Shown: positions 27,647-36,510, counted from the stretch's first letter. The stretch: DNA of 64,000 nt from Lottiidibacillus patelloidae (GCF_002262935.1 NZ_NPIA01000002.1:310001-374000); one strand, 5' to 3'. Program-made: numbers and translations. The notes: generated by a model not told the origin, from the letters alone.

Positions 27647-28420
27647 CTATCCTTTTGAGAAAAACTGTTCGATGTACCACATAATCATTTGCTCTCCGAA
27701 AAAATAAGCAATTAATGATGCAACTATTATGTATGGTCCAAAAGGAATTGCTTGTTTACGTTTAATTTTACCAGAAATTAGTCCTATGATGCCGAAAACC
27801 GCGCCGATAAATGTCGATAAGAAAAACGTTAATAAAACACCCTTTAAACCTAAAAATAAGCCTAACACGGCAAATAGCTTAACATCTCCTCCGCCCATTC
27901 CACCTTTACTAACAACCGCAACGAAGTAAAGAAGAACAAAACCAACTATTGCCCCAACAATGGCATCCCACCAAGGGGTAAGAGGTGATAATACACGAAT
28001 AGGAATTATAACTATTGCAAAAAATAACAAAATTTTATTTGGAATTAGCATATATGAAATATCTGTTACAATAATTACCATTCCTAAAGATATTAATAGA
28101 AATGCAGCTAAAAGCTCCCATTCAATTCCAATGCTATATGCAGCGTAGGCATAAAGTAACCCAGTCAATAATTCGACAGTAGGATACATTATACTTATCT
28201 TTTCGCCACACGTTTTACATTTTCCTCCAAAAAACAAAAAAGAAATTACAGGAATTAAGTCAGTTGCTGTTAATGTACGTTTACACGTCGTACAAGCAGA
28301 ACGTGGTTTAACGATCGATTTGCCTAAAGGCACGCGTAATCCGACAACATTAAGGAACGAACCTATTAAAAGACCTAAGATGAAAGAATAAAAGATTATG
28401 AAAAAATCCATTGGATGCAC
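27647..28420 (-). CDS. pilD: PilD/ComC prepilin peptidase
   Basis: A membrane aspartyl protease that removes the leader from type IV prepilins and methylates the new N-terminus. The 257-residue product has an N-terminal zinc-finger region with two CxxC pairs (CTTCKRTL, CKTCGEKI), about seven membrane helices, and the catalytic aspartates in ITDISYMLIPN and GMGGGDVKLFAVLGL. It occupies the comC position of B. subtilis, so it probably also processes ComG pseudopilins made elsewhere. Confidence 0.95.
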   Translation of the reverse strand: MHPMDFFIIFYSFILGLLIGSFLNVVGLRVPLGKSIVKPRSACTTCKRTLTATDLIPVISFLFFGGKCKTCGEKISIMYPTVELLTGLLYAYAAYSIGIEWELLAAFLLISLGMVIIVTDISYMLIPNKILLFFAIVIIPIRVLSPLTPWWDAIVGAIVGFVLLYFVAVVSKGGMGGGDVKLFAVLGLFLGLKGVLLTFFLSTFIGAVFGIIGLISGKIKRKQAIPFGPYIIVASLIAYFFGEQMIMWYIEQFFSKG

Positions 28421-28425
28421 CTCCT

Positions 28426-28469
28426 AATATAGAATAAGGATAACCCGGGGGTTATCCTCATTCTATATT
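28426..28469 (-). promoter_or_regulatory. Large hairpin between pilin and pilD
   Basis: Arms AATATAGAAT+AGGATAACCC and GGGTTATCCT+ATTCTATATT form about 20 bp with one internal mismatch and a GG loop. No T-run follows; the pilD ribosome binding site comes next. It probably limits read-through and stabilises the pilin mRNA 3' end, giving more pilin than peptidase. Confidence 0.7.
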
Positions 28470-28487
28470 TTTATATTTGCAATTTAA

Positions 28488-29099
28488 TTAACCAGCTGGA
28501 ACTGGAGCTGGAGTTTGGTTTTCAATAATCATGTCACGAGATAACTTCGACTCTAAAACAGGACCATTTTGTGTTTCTTCATCATAAAAAGTGGAAATAT
28601 CATCAGTAGCAGTAGCATCAGCTATAGATATTAAAGTGCGTTGAGACCCATTTAGATACACATAGTAGTTATATTTTGGTGCCTTACCAGAAACTTCTAC
28701 TTTTTCAATTAAAACATATGAACCCGTTGCAGGTTTTGTAGAGCGTTTGGTGCCATCTGCAGCTACTGGATTTACTACATCTGCAGAAGCTTCTTTAGCG
28801 TATACCCCTCCATCTGGGTCTTCTAAAGTTTCAACATAACCATTTTCCTCCAACCAAGTTAGTGAAAAATATACTTTGTCTAAGTGTCCAGTCGGTAAGA
28901 CATCATTTTCAGAAGCTACAGCATATTTAGCTGCATCGATCATACTTTCTGCATTAGCTAAGTGAGCATCCTTCTTGGTATTATCAATAATTCCTGAAAT
29001 ACTTGGTACTGCGATTGCAGCGATAATTCCTAGAATTACGATTACAGCTAGTAACTCAATTAGTGTGAAACCTTTCTCATTGTTTAATAATTTCTTCAT
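28488..29099 (-). CDS. pilA: Major type IV pilin
   Basis: A 203-residue prepilin with the short leader MKKLLNNEKG cleaved before Phe11. The N-terminal helix is hydrophobic (FTLIELLAVIVILGIIAAIA) with the conserved Glu at mature position 5. The globular part is about 150 residues, without cysteines. It ends in a Pro/Ala tail. GGGGG is 8 bases before ATG 29099. The gene has its own -10 element and a c-di-GMP-II riboswitch, and is followed by a stabilising hairpin. Being alone in these features, it is most likely the major pilin. Confidence 0.93.
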   Translation of the reverse strand: MKKLLNNEKGFTLIELLAVIVILGIIAAIAVPSISGIIDNTKKDAHLANAESMIDAAKYAVASENDVLPTGHLDKVYFSLTWLEENGYVETLEDPDGGVYAKEASADVVNPVAADGTKRSTKPATGSYVLIEKVEVSGKAPKYNYYVYLNGSQRTLISIADATATDDISTFYDEETQNGPVLESKLSRDMIIENQTPAPVPAG

Positions 29100-29122
29100 T
29101 TGTGTTTCCCCCTTTTTTATAT

Positions 29123-29197
29123 ATTGGCCGGTTGCACTACTCGTTCCAATCTATCAAAGTGCCCACATAAAGATAGATTTTCATCACTTCCGCCAAT
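29123..29197 (-). promoter_or_regulatory. c-di-GMP-II (GEMM-II) riboswitch aptamer upstream of the pilin gene
   Basis: On the minus strand, P1 pairs ATTGGC (29197-29192) with GCCAAT (29128-29123). GCGGAA and GATGAA follow. P2 pairs AATCTATC (29179-29172) with GATAGATT (29155-29148). The conserved GTGGGCACTT lies in the P2 loop, and GAGTAGTGCAACCGGCC closes the fold, its GTGC pairing with the GCAC of the loop. This is the conserved sequence of class II c-di-GMP aptamers of Clostridia, with compensatory changes in P1 and P2. No terminator is seen between the aptamer and the start codon; the P1 3' strand lies 10 bases before the ribosome binding site, so the expression platform is unresolved. 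Confidence 0.92.
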
Positions 29198-29207
29198 GAT
29201 TAATCTT

Positions 29208-29213
29208 ATTATA
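29208..29213 (-). promoter_or_regulatory. -10 element of the pilin transcript
   Basis: TATAAT on the minus strand, 11 bases before the first paired base of the riboswitch P1, so RNA would start near 29201. At the -35 position only TAGTTT is found. Weak -35 suggests help from another factor, or simply low basal strength. Confidence 0.6.
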
Positions 29214-29302
29214 TAGTATATTTCTACAAAAAACTAGCAAAAATTTTACATTTCAGAATAATTTACCAAATTCGACAATTTGATAGATTTAGTTCAAATT
29301 TC

Positions 29303-30511
29303 CTAGCCGACATGGTCGAAAATTGTGAACATTGGAACGACAATGGCAAGGACAATTCCACCAACGATTAAAGCTAAACTGACGATCATAATTGGCTCAA
29401 TCATAGCTTTTAATTTATCCGTTGCGTTTTCTACTTCCGTTTCGTAAAAGTCTGCAACTTTTCCGAGCATAGTATCTAATGCACCAGACGTCTCACCAAT
29501 AGCGATCATTTGCGTTACTAATTTCGGGAAAGCCCAATGTTTTTCCAATGGTTCTGTGAAGGAGTTTCCCCCTTCCAAAGAGATGCGTGATTCGCGTAAA
29601 ACTTTAGCCATTATTTCATTGCCAATGATTTTTTCGACGATGGATATTGCTTGTAGGATCGGAACTGAGTTACCAACTAATGAGCTTAAAGTTCTCGTTA
29701 ATCTAGCAATTGCTGCCTTTTGTAATATCGTTCCGAATAATGGTATTTTTAAAGCAATTAAGTCCATATAATATCTTGATTTATTATTACTACGTAAATA
29801 TTTGAGAGATATAATGATAGCGATAATGACAACGATGATTAACCACCAAAAGCTTTGCATCCATTCACTTGCTCCCATAACGAAACGCGTGATAAATGGA
29901 AGTTCAGCTCCGAAGTCAGAAAACATGCCAACAAATGTCGGTACGACGGAAACAAGTAAGAAAATGATAACTCCTGAGGCAAAAATACCGATAGACGCTG
30001 GGTAAACGAGTGCAGTTTTTACTTTTGCACGGGTTGATTCTTGTTTTTCGTAATAGTCTGCCAAGTTTTCCAGTGTATCATCTAAGTTACCACCAGCTTC
30101 TCCCACTTTAACCATGTTCGTAAATAATGACGGGAAGATTTTACTATGTTTTCCGCAAGCTTCGGAAAAAGAAATTCCTGTACGTAAATCTTCTTCAATG
30201 GCAAATAGAGCTTTACGAAACGGTTTACTCGTAGATTGGTGTGCAAGAATGTTTGTAGATTTAACGACCGTAACACCTGCTTTTAGAAGCGTGGCAAACT
30301 GCCTTAAAAAAACTACAAAATCTTGCATCTTGACCGGGTTTCCAATATATATATCTTTTTCCCACCAATTAAGCTCTACTTCTTCAATTTTAAGTACGCG
30401 AATTCCTTTTTCCTTTAAGCTAACTAGTGCCTCTCTTTTCGAGTCACTTTCTAATTTACCAGATTTTTTGCCGCCTTTTATATCACGGCCTTCATATTTA
30501 AAGTGCGGCAT
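29303..30511 (-). CDS. pilC: PilC, T4P inner-membrane platform protein
   Basis: A polytopic GspF/PilC-family protein on which the PilB and PilT motors act. The 402-residue product has two T2SSF domains (FLRQFATLLKAGVTVVKSTNIL ... and LTRTLSSLVGNSVPILQAISIVE ...), the signature FTNMVKVGEAGGNLDDTLENLADYYE, and three main membrane helices. ATG 30511 abuts the pilT stop. Confidence 0.95.
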   Translation of the reverse strand: MPHFKYEGRDIKGGKKSGKLESDSKREALVSLKEKGIRVLKIEEVELNWWEKDIYIGNPVKMQDFVVFLRQFATLLKAGVTVVKSTNILAHQSTSKPFRKALFAIEEDLRTGISFSEACGKHSKIFPSLFTNMVKVGEAGGNLDDTLENLADYYEKQESTRAKVKTALVYPASIGIFASGVIIFLLVSVVPTFVGMFSDFGAELPFITRFVMGASEWMQSFWWLIIVVIIAIIISLKYLRSNNKSRYYMDLIALKIPLFGTILQKAAIARLTRTLSSLVGNSVPILQAISIVEKIIGNEIMAKVLRESRISLEGGNSFTEPLEKHWAFPKLVTQMIAIGETSGALDTMLGKVADFYETEVENATDKLKAMIEPIMIVSLALIVGGIVLAIVVPMFTIFDHVG

Positions 30512-31552
30512 CTACTTTGCCCCCTCAGATAAAAACGGCTCAGCTATTTCAGCGGCAACTTGTCCAGTATCTATTAAACGTTGTATATCCATATCAAGCG
30601 TATGCATGCCCGTCGCTTTTGACGTTTGCATGACGTTTACGATTTGGTGAATTTTCTCATTTCGAATTAAGTTAGCTACTGCGGAATTATTAACTAAAAT
30701 TTCCGTTGCAGCTCTTCGTCCAGTTTTGTCCACTGTTGGGAAAAGTCGTTGTGAAATGACTCCAACTAGAACTGATGCCAATTGGACACGGACTTGTTCT
30801 TGTTGACTTGATGGGAATACATCAATAATTCGGTCAACGGTAGATGGCGCATTTTGCGTATGTAACGTACCAAAGACTAAGTGACCTGTTTCCGCTGCAG
30901 TTATTGCAATTGAAATTGTATCTAAATCACGCATTTCTCCGACGAGAATGACATCAGGATCTTGTCTTAATGCGGCACGTAATGCGTTATTAAAACTTTG
31001 TGTATCTGCCCCAACTTCTCGTTGATTAATAATGCTCTTACCGTGATTGTGAACAAATTCAATTGGATCTTCCAGTGTAATGATATGTTTAGACATCGTT
31101 TGGTTAATATAATTAATCATTGAAGCCAATGTTGTTGATTTTCCACTACCTGTTGGACCTGTTACAAGAATAAGTCCTTGTGGTTTCTTTGTCATATCTT
31201 TCACGACTTGTGGCATGTTTAAGTCATCAATATTCGGAATTTTCGTTGGAATCATTCGAATTGAAATACCAACACTACCACGTTGGTTAAAGGCATTTAC
31301 TCGAAAGCGGGAAAAGCCAGGAATACTATATGAGAAGTCTATTTCCCCTTTTTCTTGGAACTCTTCCCATTTTTCTTCTGACATAATTGACTTTGCCATT
31401 TGTGCGGTTTGTTCTTTCGTTACAATATCTTTTCCAAATCCTTTTAAATCACCACTAATACGAAAAATTGGTGGAACACCGACAGTAATGTGAATATCGG
31501 ATGCTTTAAGTTGATTTGATGCTCTTAGAATATGATCTATTTTCTCTTTCAC
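30512..31552 (-). CDS. pilT: PilT, pilus retraction ATPase
   Basis: A hexameric ATPase that powers pilus retraction and twitching. The 346-residue product has Walker A GPTGSGKST at 132-140, an Asp box (ITLEDPIEF), Walker B (PDVILVGEMRDLDTI), a His box (GHLVFGTLHTQNAPST), and the PilT-specific AIRNLIRE-like NLIRNEKIHQI near the C-terminus. Presence of PilT implies retractable pili rather than a competence-type pseudopilus only. GTG start, with AGGTGA upstream. Confidence 0.95.
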   Translation of the reverse strand: MKEKIDHILRASNQLKASDIHITVGVPPIFRISGDLKGFGKDIVTKEQTAQMAKSIMSEEKWEEFQEKGEIDFSYSIPGFSRFRVNAFNQRGSVGISIRMIPTKIPNIDDLNMPQVVKDMTKKPQGLILVTGPTGSGKSTTLASMINYINQTMSKHIITLEDPIEFVHNHGKSIINQREVGADTQSFNNALRAALRQDPDVILVGEMRDLDTISIAITAAETGHLVFGTLHTQNAPSTVDRIIDVFPSSQQEQVRVQLASVLVGVISQRLFPTVDKTGRRAATEILVNNSAVANLIRNEKIHQIVNVMQTSKATGMHTLDMDIQRLIDTGQVAAEIAEPFLSEGAK

Positions 31553-31560
31553 CTTTTCAC

Positions 31561-33222
31561 CTACTCACTTAGTGCAACGCGTAATACTTCTTCAGTCGTT
31601 GTATGTCCTTGCTTTACTTTTAATAAACCATCATCTGTTAAGTAAATCATTCCTAATTTTTTCGTCAATTCATGGATTTCTGAAACTGGTCGATTATTTA
31701 ATAAGAGATTACGTATTTCTTCATTCATCACTAAAACTTCATGAATGGCGATGCGTCCTCTATATCCTGACATATTACAATTTCCACAGCCTGTACCACG
31801 CATCACTGTCTCGATTTTCAATCCGCGCTTAGCAAAAATTTCTTGCTCTCTTCTCGAAGCTTCTTGCTCTACAGCACAATCTTTACAAATTCTACGAACT
31901 AATCGTTGCGAGATTACCCCGGCGATAGACGATGCTACCATGAAAGGTTCAAGGCCCATATCTACTAATCTACTTAATGTACTAATCGAGTCATTTGTAT
32001 GAATCGTACTTAATACTAAGTGCCCAGTTAAAGAGGCACGAATAGCAATTTCTGCCGTTTCCTGATCTCGGATTTCCCCAACCATAACGATGTTTGGATC
32101 TTGTCGTAATATTGCTCGTAACCCTTTGGCAAAGGTCATACCAACATTAGCGTTTACTTGAATTTGGTTAATTCCTTGAATTTGATACTCGACGGGATCC
32201 TCAACCGTAATGATGTTAACGTCTTCACTATTTAAATGGTTTAATCCCGCATATAATGTAGACGTTTTCCCTGAACCTGTTGGGCCTGTGATTAAAATAA
32301 TTCCTGTCGGTCTTTCAATTAATTCAATGAAACGGTTGTAGTTAATTTTATTAAAACCTAATTTATCGATATCATTTAATGCATTACTTAAGTCTAAGAT
32401 ACGTAATACGATCTTTTCACCAAACACGGTAGGTAAAGTAGATACACGCAAATCAACTGGATGTATATCAATCGTTAGTTTAATTCGTCCATCTTGTGGA
32501 ATACGACTTTCCGTAATGTTTAAATTTGCCATAATTTTTATTCGTGCTGTAATAACATTTTGCATATGCTTCGGTAGCTTTTTCTCTGTTTGTAAAATAC
32601 CGTCAACACGAAAACGAACGGCCAGATGTCTTTCTTGTGGATCAAAGTGAATATCACTCGCCTTTTGTTCAACTGCACTCGTTAAAATTTGATTAACGAT
32701 TCGAACGACTGGCGAATCATTGACATCAATCTCTTCACCTTCATCTGGTTGTTCTTCTGGCATATCTTCAAATAATTCATCAATGGAATCATCCATTGCA
32801 TAATATTTCGTTATTGCCCGAGAAATATCATCTTTTGTCGCGATTGCTGGCTCAATTTGAAATCCGGTTGACAATCGTAAATCATCGATTGAGTAATAAT
32901 CCATTGGATCAGCCATTGCCACATGAAGCTTTTGCCCTTCTTTCTTAAAAGGCATGATTAAGTTTCGCTTTGCAAATTCTTTAGATACTAAAGCTAAAAT
33001 ATTTTCATTAATTGGATACTGAAATAAACTAACTTGCGGGATGTTTAACTGATGGTGTAAGGCTTCCGTTAATTGTTGTTCGGATATTAGCCCACGCTCT
33101 ATTAAAGCATCACCAAGTTTTTGACCTTCTGCTTTTAAATCTAAGGTTTCGGATAACTGTTTTTCAGTTATTAGTCCGGACTCTATTAATAAATCCCCTA
33201 GTCTTTTTCTTGTTTTAGACAT
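31561..33222 (-). CDS. pilB: PilB, pilus extension ATPase with MshEN-like N-terminal domain
   Basis: The assembly ATPase. The 553-residue product has two N-terminal 24-residue RLG/KLG motifs (7-30, starting RLGDLLIESG; 35-58, starting KLGDALIERG), the pattern of MshEN c-di-GMP-binding domains. Motif 2 has the final Gln; motif 1 has Lys there and the spacer is 4 rather than 5. The ATPase core has Walker A GPTGSGKT at 313-320, ITVEDPVEY, PNIVMVGEIRDQETA, GHLVLSTIHTNDS and a zinc-binding pair of CxxC motifs (CKDC, CGNC). Confidence 0.95.
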   Translation of the reverse strand: MSKTRKRLGDLLIESGLITEKQLSETLDLKAEGQKLGDALIERGLISEQQLTEALHHQLNIPQVSLFQYPINENILALVSKEFAKRNLIMPFKKEGQKLHVAMADPMDYYSIDDLRLSTGFQIEPAIATKDDISRAITKYYAMDDSIDELFEDMPEEQPDEGEEIDVNDSPVVRIVNQILTSAVEQKASDIHFDPQERHLAVRFRVDGILQTEKKLPKHMQNVITARIKIMANLNITESRIPQDGRIKLTIDIHPVDLRVSTLPTVFGEKIVLRILDLSNALNDIDKLGFNKINYNRFIELIERPTGIILITGPTGSGKTSTLYAGLNHLNSEDVNIITVEDPVEYQIQGINQIQVNANVGMTFAKGLRAILRQDPNIVMVGEIRDQETAEIAIRASLTGHLVLSTIHTNDSISTLSRLVDMGLEPFMVASSIAGVISQRLVRRICKDCAVEQEASRREQEIFAKRGLKIETVMRGTGCGNCNMSGYRGRIAIHEVLVMNEEIRNLLLNNRPVSEIHELTKKLGMIYLTDDGLLKVKQGHTTTEEVLRVALSE

Positions 33223-33270
33223 AAACTCTCTCCATATCGAAAGATGCTCTCCATCTTTTATTATTCTGGA

Positions 33271-34416
33271 TTATTCACTTCCATAGCGAATTTCGACCCT
33301 GTGAACTGGTATATAAAAGTCCTCTGCAATTAAAGTGTTACTTACTAGGTTGTCTGATTCATCAAAGGCACTACGGTATATTGTACATAAATAGCCAGGT
33401 CGACCTTCATTTTTAACCATTACTTCATTTTCCTTTACACTATCTGAAAAATGGATGATCGTTTTCGGTTTGAATTGTTGCTTTCCTTTTATCGAAACGA
33501 CGTATCGGTAAGGAAGGCTCGGTCCTACTATGCTTACATTTAAAACATTATTATCTTCATATACTTGAAACACATAGTTCTCAGCATTCGGATTTCTGAA
33601 AGCTAGATCTAATTCACCTGGAACTACCTTTGCTTCAAACCCCAAGCTTGCATATTCCGGGAGAGAACTCCCAATATGACGTTCTAGTATATCAAAGTTA
33701 GTATTTAATAAAGCTTTGTAAAGGGCAGTTGCTAAGACACTTAAACTATCAGAATCAATCAACTCTGTACCTTCACTTTCAAGTAGTGAAAGTAAAGAAG
33801 TCGTTTCATTAGCTGCGATTACTTTATTATTAAGAGAAGCTACCCATAAATCCAAGTAGTTATCTTTTTTAAAGTTTGTTACGACACTTTCAGCAACAAC
33901 GCCATTTCCTTCTTCAATGACGTAATTATTAGCATTAATTTCGATCCGAACAGTCATCTCTTTCACATTTGCAACAATATCTTGTGCAATCGCATCAATA
34001 TCTACAAAAATATGATTTTCATACAATGCACTAATTTCATTTGTTAAGTTAGGAGCAACGACAACTATCTCATTTTGCTGCCCACTTTGAATCGCGTTAA
34101 TAGTAGCTGGCACATTAATATTCACTAAAGATGATGGAATAGAAAGCGCTTCACCATTTGTATCTAAAATAGTAATCGTTGAATTATTCATCCACTGACT
34201 AACTTTATTAGTTAATAATTGCTTCGCAGTTGTCTTAGTATGACCTGTTACATTAAGTGGTCCTATTTTCGTTTGATTTGCATACTTTTCTTCAATGCCT
34301 AGCACTTCTGTTTTCAATTTACCAAAGGCGTATATTGAACCATAAAACGAAGTTAGGAGAAATAGTATACTAAGTGACGTAATGACGAAGATCTTAATCA
34401 TATAATTACCGTTCAT
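33271..34416 (-). CDS. VanW-like exported protein of the pilus operon
   Basis: A 381-residue protein with an N-terminal membrane anchor (about 8-30), a region resembling the peptidoglycan-binding-type domain seen in VanW/YoaR proteins (IGPLNVTGHTKTTAKQLLTN), and a VanW-like core (TNFDILERHIGSSLPEYASLGF, GELDLAFRNPNAENYVFQVYE). A G5-like C-terminal strand set follows. The usual VanW GGGVCQVSST segment is missing. Function is unknown; position between the acidic protein and pilB suggests a cell-wall-side role for the pilus. Confidence 0.75.
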   Translation of the reverse strand: MNGNYMIKIFVITSLSILFLLTSFYGSIYAFGKLKTEVLGIEEKYANQTKIGPLNVTGHTKTTAKQLLTNKVSQWMNNSTITILDTNGEALSIPSSLVNINVPATINAIQSGQQNEIVVVAPNLTNEISALYENHIFVDIDAIAQDIVANVKEMTVRIEINANNYVIEEGNGVVAESVVTNFKKDNYLDLWVASLNNKVIAANETTSLLSLLESEGTELIDSDSLSVLATALYKALLNTNFDILERHIGSSLPEYASLGFEAKVVPGELDLAFRNPNAENYVFQVYEDNNVLNVSIVGPSLPYRYVVSIKGKQQFKPKTIIHFSDSVKENEVMVKNEGRPGYLCTIYRSAFDESDNLVSNTLIAEDFYIPVHRVEIRYGSE

Positions 34417-34449
34417 TGTGAGAGTATCACCTGCCTTTATGCTTTTACG

Positions 34450-36510
34450 CTATTTCCACACTTGCCACCATTTCTTTTTATATTTCTTTATACGCGGCAT
34501 TCTACCATCATAACTTCTGCTAAGACGATCATAATTTAATTTTCTAGAGTCTTCTTCAACATCTTCCTCATCATCTTCTAAAGGTGCTAAGAAAACTTCT
34601 GCATTTACTTTGGAAGTGTCTTTGCTCTTGTCTGGTAACTGCCTATTTGTTTCTAACGTGTCCTTATGATCATTAAGTTCAGCTATTAATTCCTCCATAG
34701 AAGCATGACTTTTCTTGTGTAAAGAATGAATCCCCTTGAAAACAAGTTCATCATTTATTAATTCGTCATTGTACTTCTTTTCCCCTGCTGAATAATGTAT
34801 ATTTTTGTCAGAATTAGGTATTTCTATATTAGTATTCCAGTTTTGCCCTTCAAACTCAATATTTAATTCTTCTAAATCATCATAATCTTCACGGTTTAGT
34901 AAATTACCTTCAGCATCACCATCTTGTGAATCAGCTTCTTCGGTAGCGATTTCTTCCGCATTTTCAAACTTAATGTCATTCAATATGTTTAATTGTTCAT
35001 TTAGACCTTCTTCAAAATCTAATTCGTTAACGGTTGGCTTTAACGAATCCAGCTCATTTAAACCTTTTAATTCTTCGATACTTTCCGAAATGTTTGTTTC
35101 GGTTTCTTCTTCATCACTGCTGACCAGTTCTTCATCAAGATCATCTTCTGAAGAAAGTGTTAGATCAATCATTTCCACTTCATTTGTCTTCTCTGTGTTC
35201 GTTACACCAGAAGTGTTATTCTGTTCATTATCGTCTACATTCCAGGCAAACGAATCATTTAAATCAGCCAGTGCTATTTCATCTAGATTTTCAGTTTCAG
35301 TTTTCTCAGAAGCTACACTTTCATCTTCTTCCTTTTTAGGCATCACATTATTTACTTCGCCTAACTCTTCTAACCCTTCTAACCCTTCTAATTCTTCAAC
35401 TACAACTTCTTCATGTTCTTCTTGATAATGTTCTTCTTCTGATAGTTCGATTTCATCAGTTAATTCAATTTCATCTGTTTCTTCATGTACGTCGACCTCT
35501 TCAAGTTTTTCTCCAATTTCACTCTTCTCCTCATTCTCTTTGCCAGATACTTGCAAGTCTTCCTCTGAGAATAGTTCTAAAAATGAAAATGATTCGTTTT
35601 CACTTGAATCTTCTTTTGAAATCCAACTTTCATCTTGTGGATTAAGAACTTTAGTTTTGTCTTCTTTACTTTTATTTTCCTTATCGTCTAAAGCAAATAA
35701 GTCATCAATCGTTTTAAGTTCATCTATGAAATGATACTCAGTCTCATTTTCTGTATTAAAATCTGGCCCTTGTTGCTGATCTTCATGTTCACCCAAATCC
35801 TCGAAGTTATTATCGACATTCAATTCTTCTTCTGGAGTATCTTTTTCAATCGTAATACGATTACTAGAATCAAACTCTTCTTTAGATTCACCTTGTTCAT
35901 AATAGTCTTCTTTCTCTTGCTGAAGTTTTTCAGTTTCACCATTAACTTCATTTATATCAAATGCATGATCTGCAAAGTGTGATAATTGTTCTTCATCACT
36001 GTCTTCTTCTACAGAAGAAGTTACATCTTCTAATACTTCTTCCAATTGAGATGTGTTGCTATCATCTTCTAAATTCAGACTATCTTGTTCAAAAGTAGAA
36101 TTCTCTTCTATGTTGGAAAGTTCATTTGTAACCTGTTCCTTTTGTTCGGGAACTTCCATTTCTTCCTCTGAAATCTCGATTAACACCTCTTCTTCTTCAA
36201 CTTTTTCAGTGCCATTTACATGTACTAAAAGTCCTTTAGTAGAAAGGTTTGAGAATGAATATGTATCTTCTTCCATTGAATTAGCACGCATTGCAACCAA
36301 CGCACTAAAGAGTAGTATTATTAAAAGTGATATGACTATTATTTGCCAACTTTGCAGAAAATTGTCAGCGAAAAGGATGAATCCAGTAGAAAAAAACGAT
36401 ATCATTGTTATGAAAAGTCTATTATGTTTATTCAAATGAAGTGGTAGAACTGAAAGAATTATATATAATATTAAGCTTAAACTGATCAAAAAAAGTAACT
36501 TTGTGATCAT
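34450..36510 (-). CDS. Large acidic membrane protein of the pilus operon, function unknown
   Basis: A 686-residue protein I do not recognise. Three hydrophobic helices are at about 3-22, 32-49 and 55-74. About 530 residues of Glu/Asp/Ser/Asn-rich low-complexity sequence follow, with short repeats (DEIELTDEIELSEEE, ELEGLEGLEEL). The end is basic and aromatic (RIKKYKKKWWQVWK). First gene of the minus-strand operon leading into the VanW-like gene and pilB. GGGGGGG lies 6-7 bases before ATG 36510. It may be a scaffold or membrane tether; no motif shows a catalytic role. Confidence 0.75.
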   Translation of the reverse strand: MITKLLFLISLSLILYIILSVLPLHLNKHNRLFITMISFFSTGFILFADNFLQSWQIIVISLLIILLFSALVAMRANSMEEDTYSFSNLSTKGLLVHVNGTEKVEEEEVLIEISEEEMEVPEQKEQVTNELSNIEENSTFEQDSLNLEDDSNTSQLEEVLEDVTSSVEEDSDEEQLSHFADHAFDINEVNGETEKLQQEKEDYYEQGESKEEFDSSNRITIEKDTPEEELNVDNNFEDLGEHEDQQQGPDFNTENETEYHFIDELKTIDDLFALDDKENKSKEDKTKVLNPQDESWISKEDSSENESFSFLELFSEEDLQVSGKENEEKSEIGEKLEEVDVHEETDEIELTDEIELSEEEHYQEEHEEVVVEELEGLEGLEELGEVNNVMPKKEEDESVASEKTETENLDEIALADLNDSFAWNVDDNEQNNTSGVTNTEKTNEVEMIDLTLSSEDDLDEELVSSDEEETETNISESIEELKGLNELDSLKPTVNELDFEEGLNEQLNILNDIKFENAEEIATEEADSQDGDAEGNLLNREDYDDLEELNIEFEGQNWNTNIEIPNSDKNIHYSAGEKKYNDELINDELVFKGIHSLHKKSHASMEELIAELNDHKDTLETNRQLPDKSKDTSKVNAEVFLAPLEDDEEDVEEDSRKLNYDRLSRSYDGRMPRIKKYKKKWWQVWK

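Noticed and set aside
29220-29300. A tandem aptamer or strong terminator between pilC and the pilin riboswitch
   Set aside because: Only a short CAAATT/AATTTG hairpin without a T-run is present, and aptamer motifs are absent.
34973-36439. Plus-strand frames rich in Ser and Phe opposite the acidic protein gene
   Set aside because: They are antisense shadows of Glu/Asp codons with no start signals; the minus-strand frame is continuous with a strong ribosome binding site.
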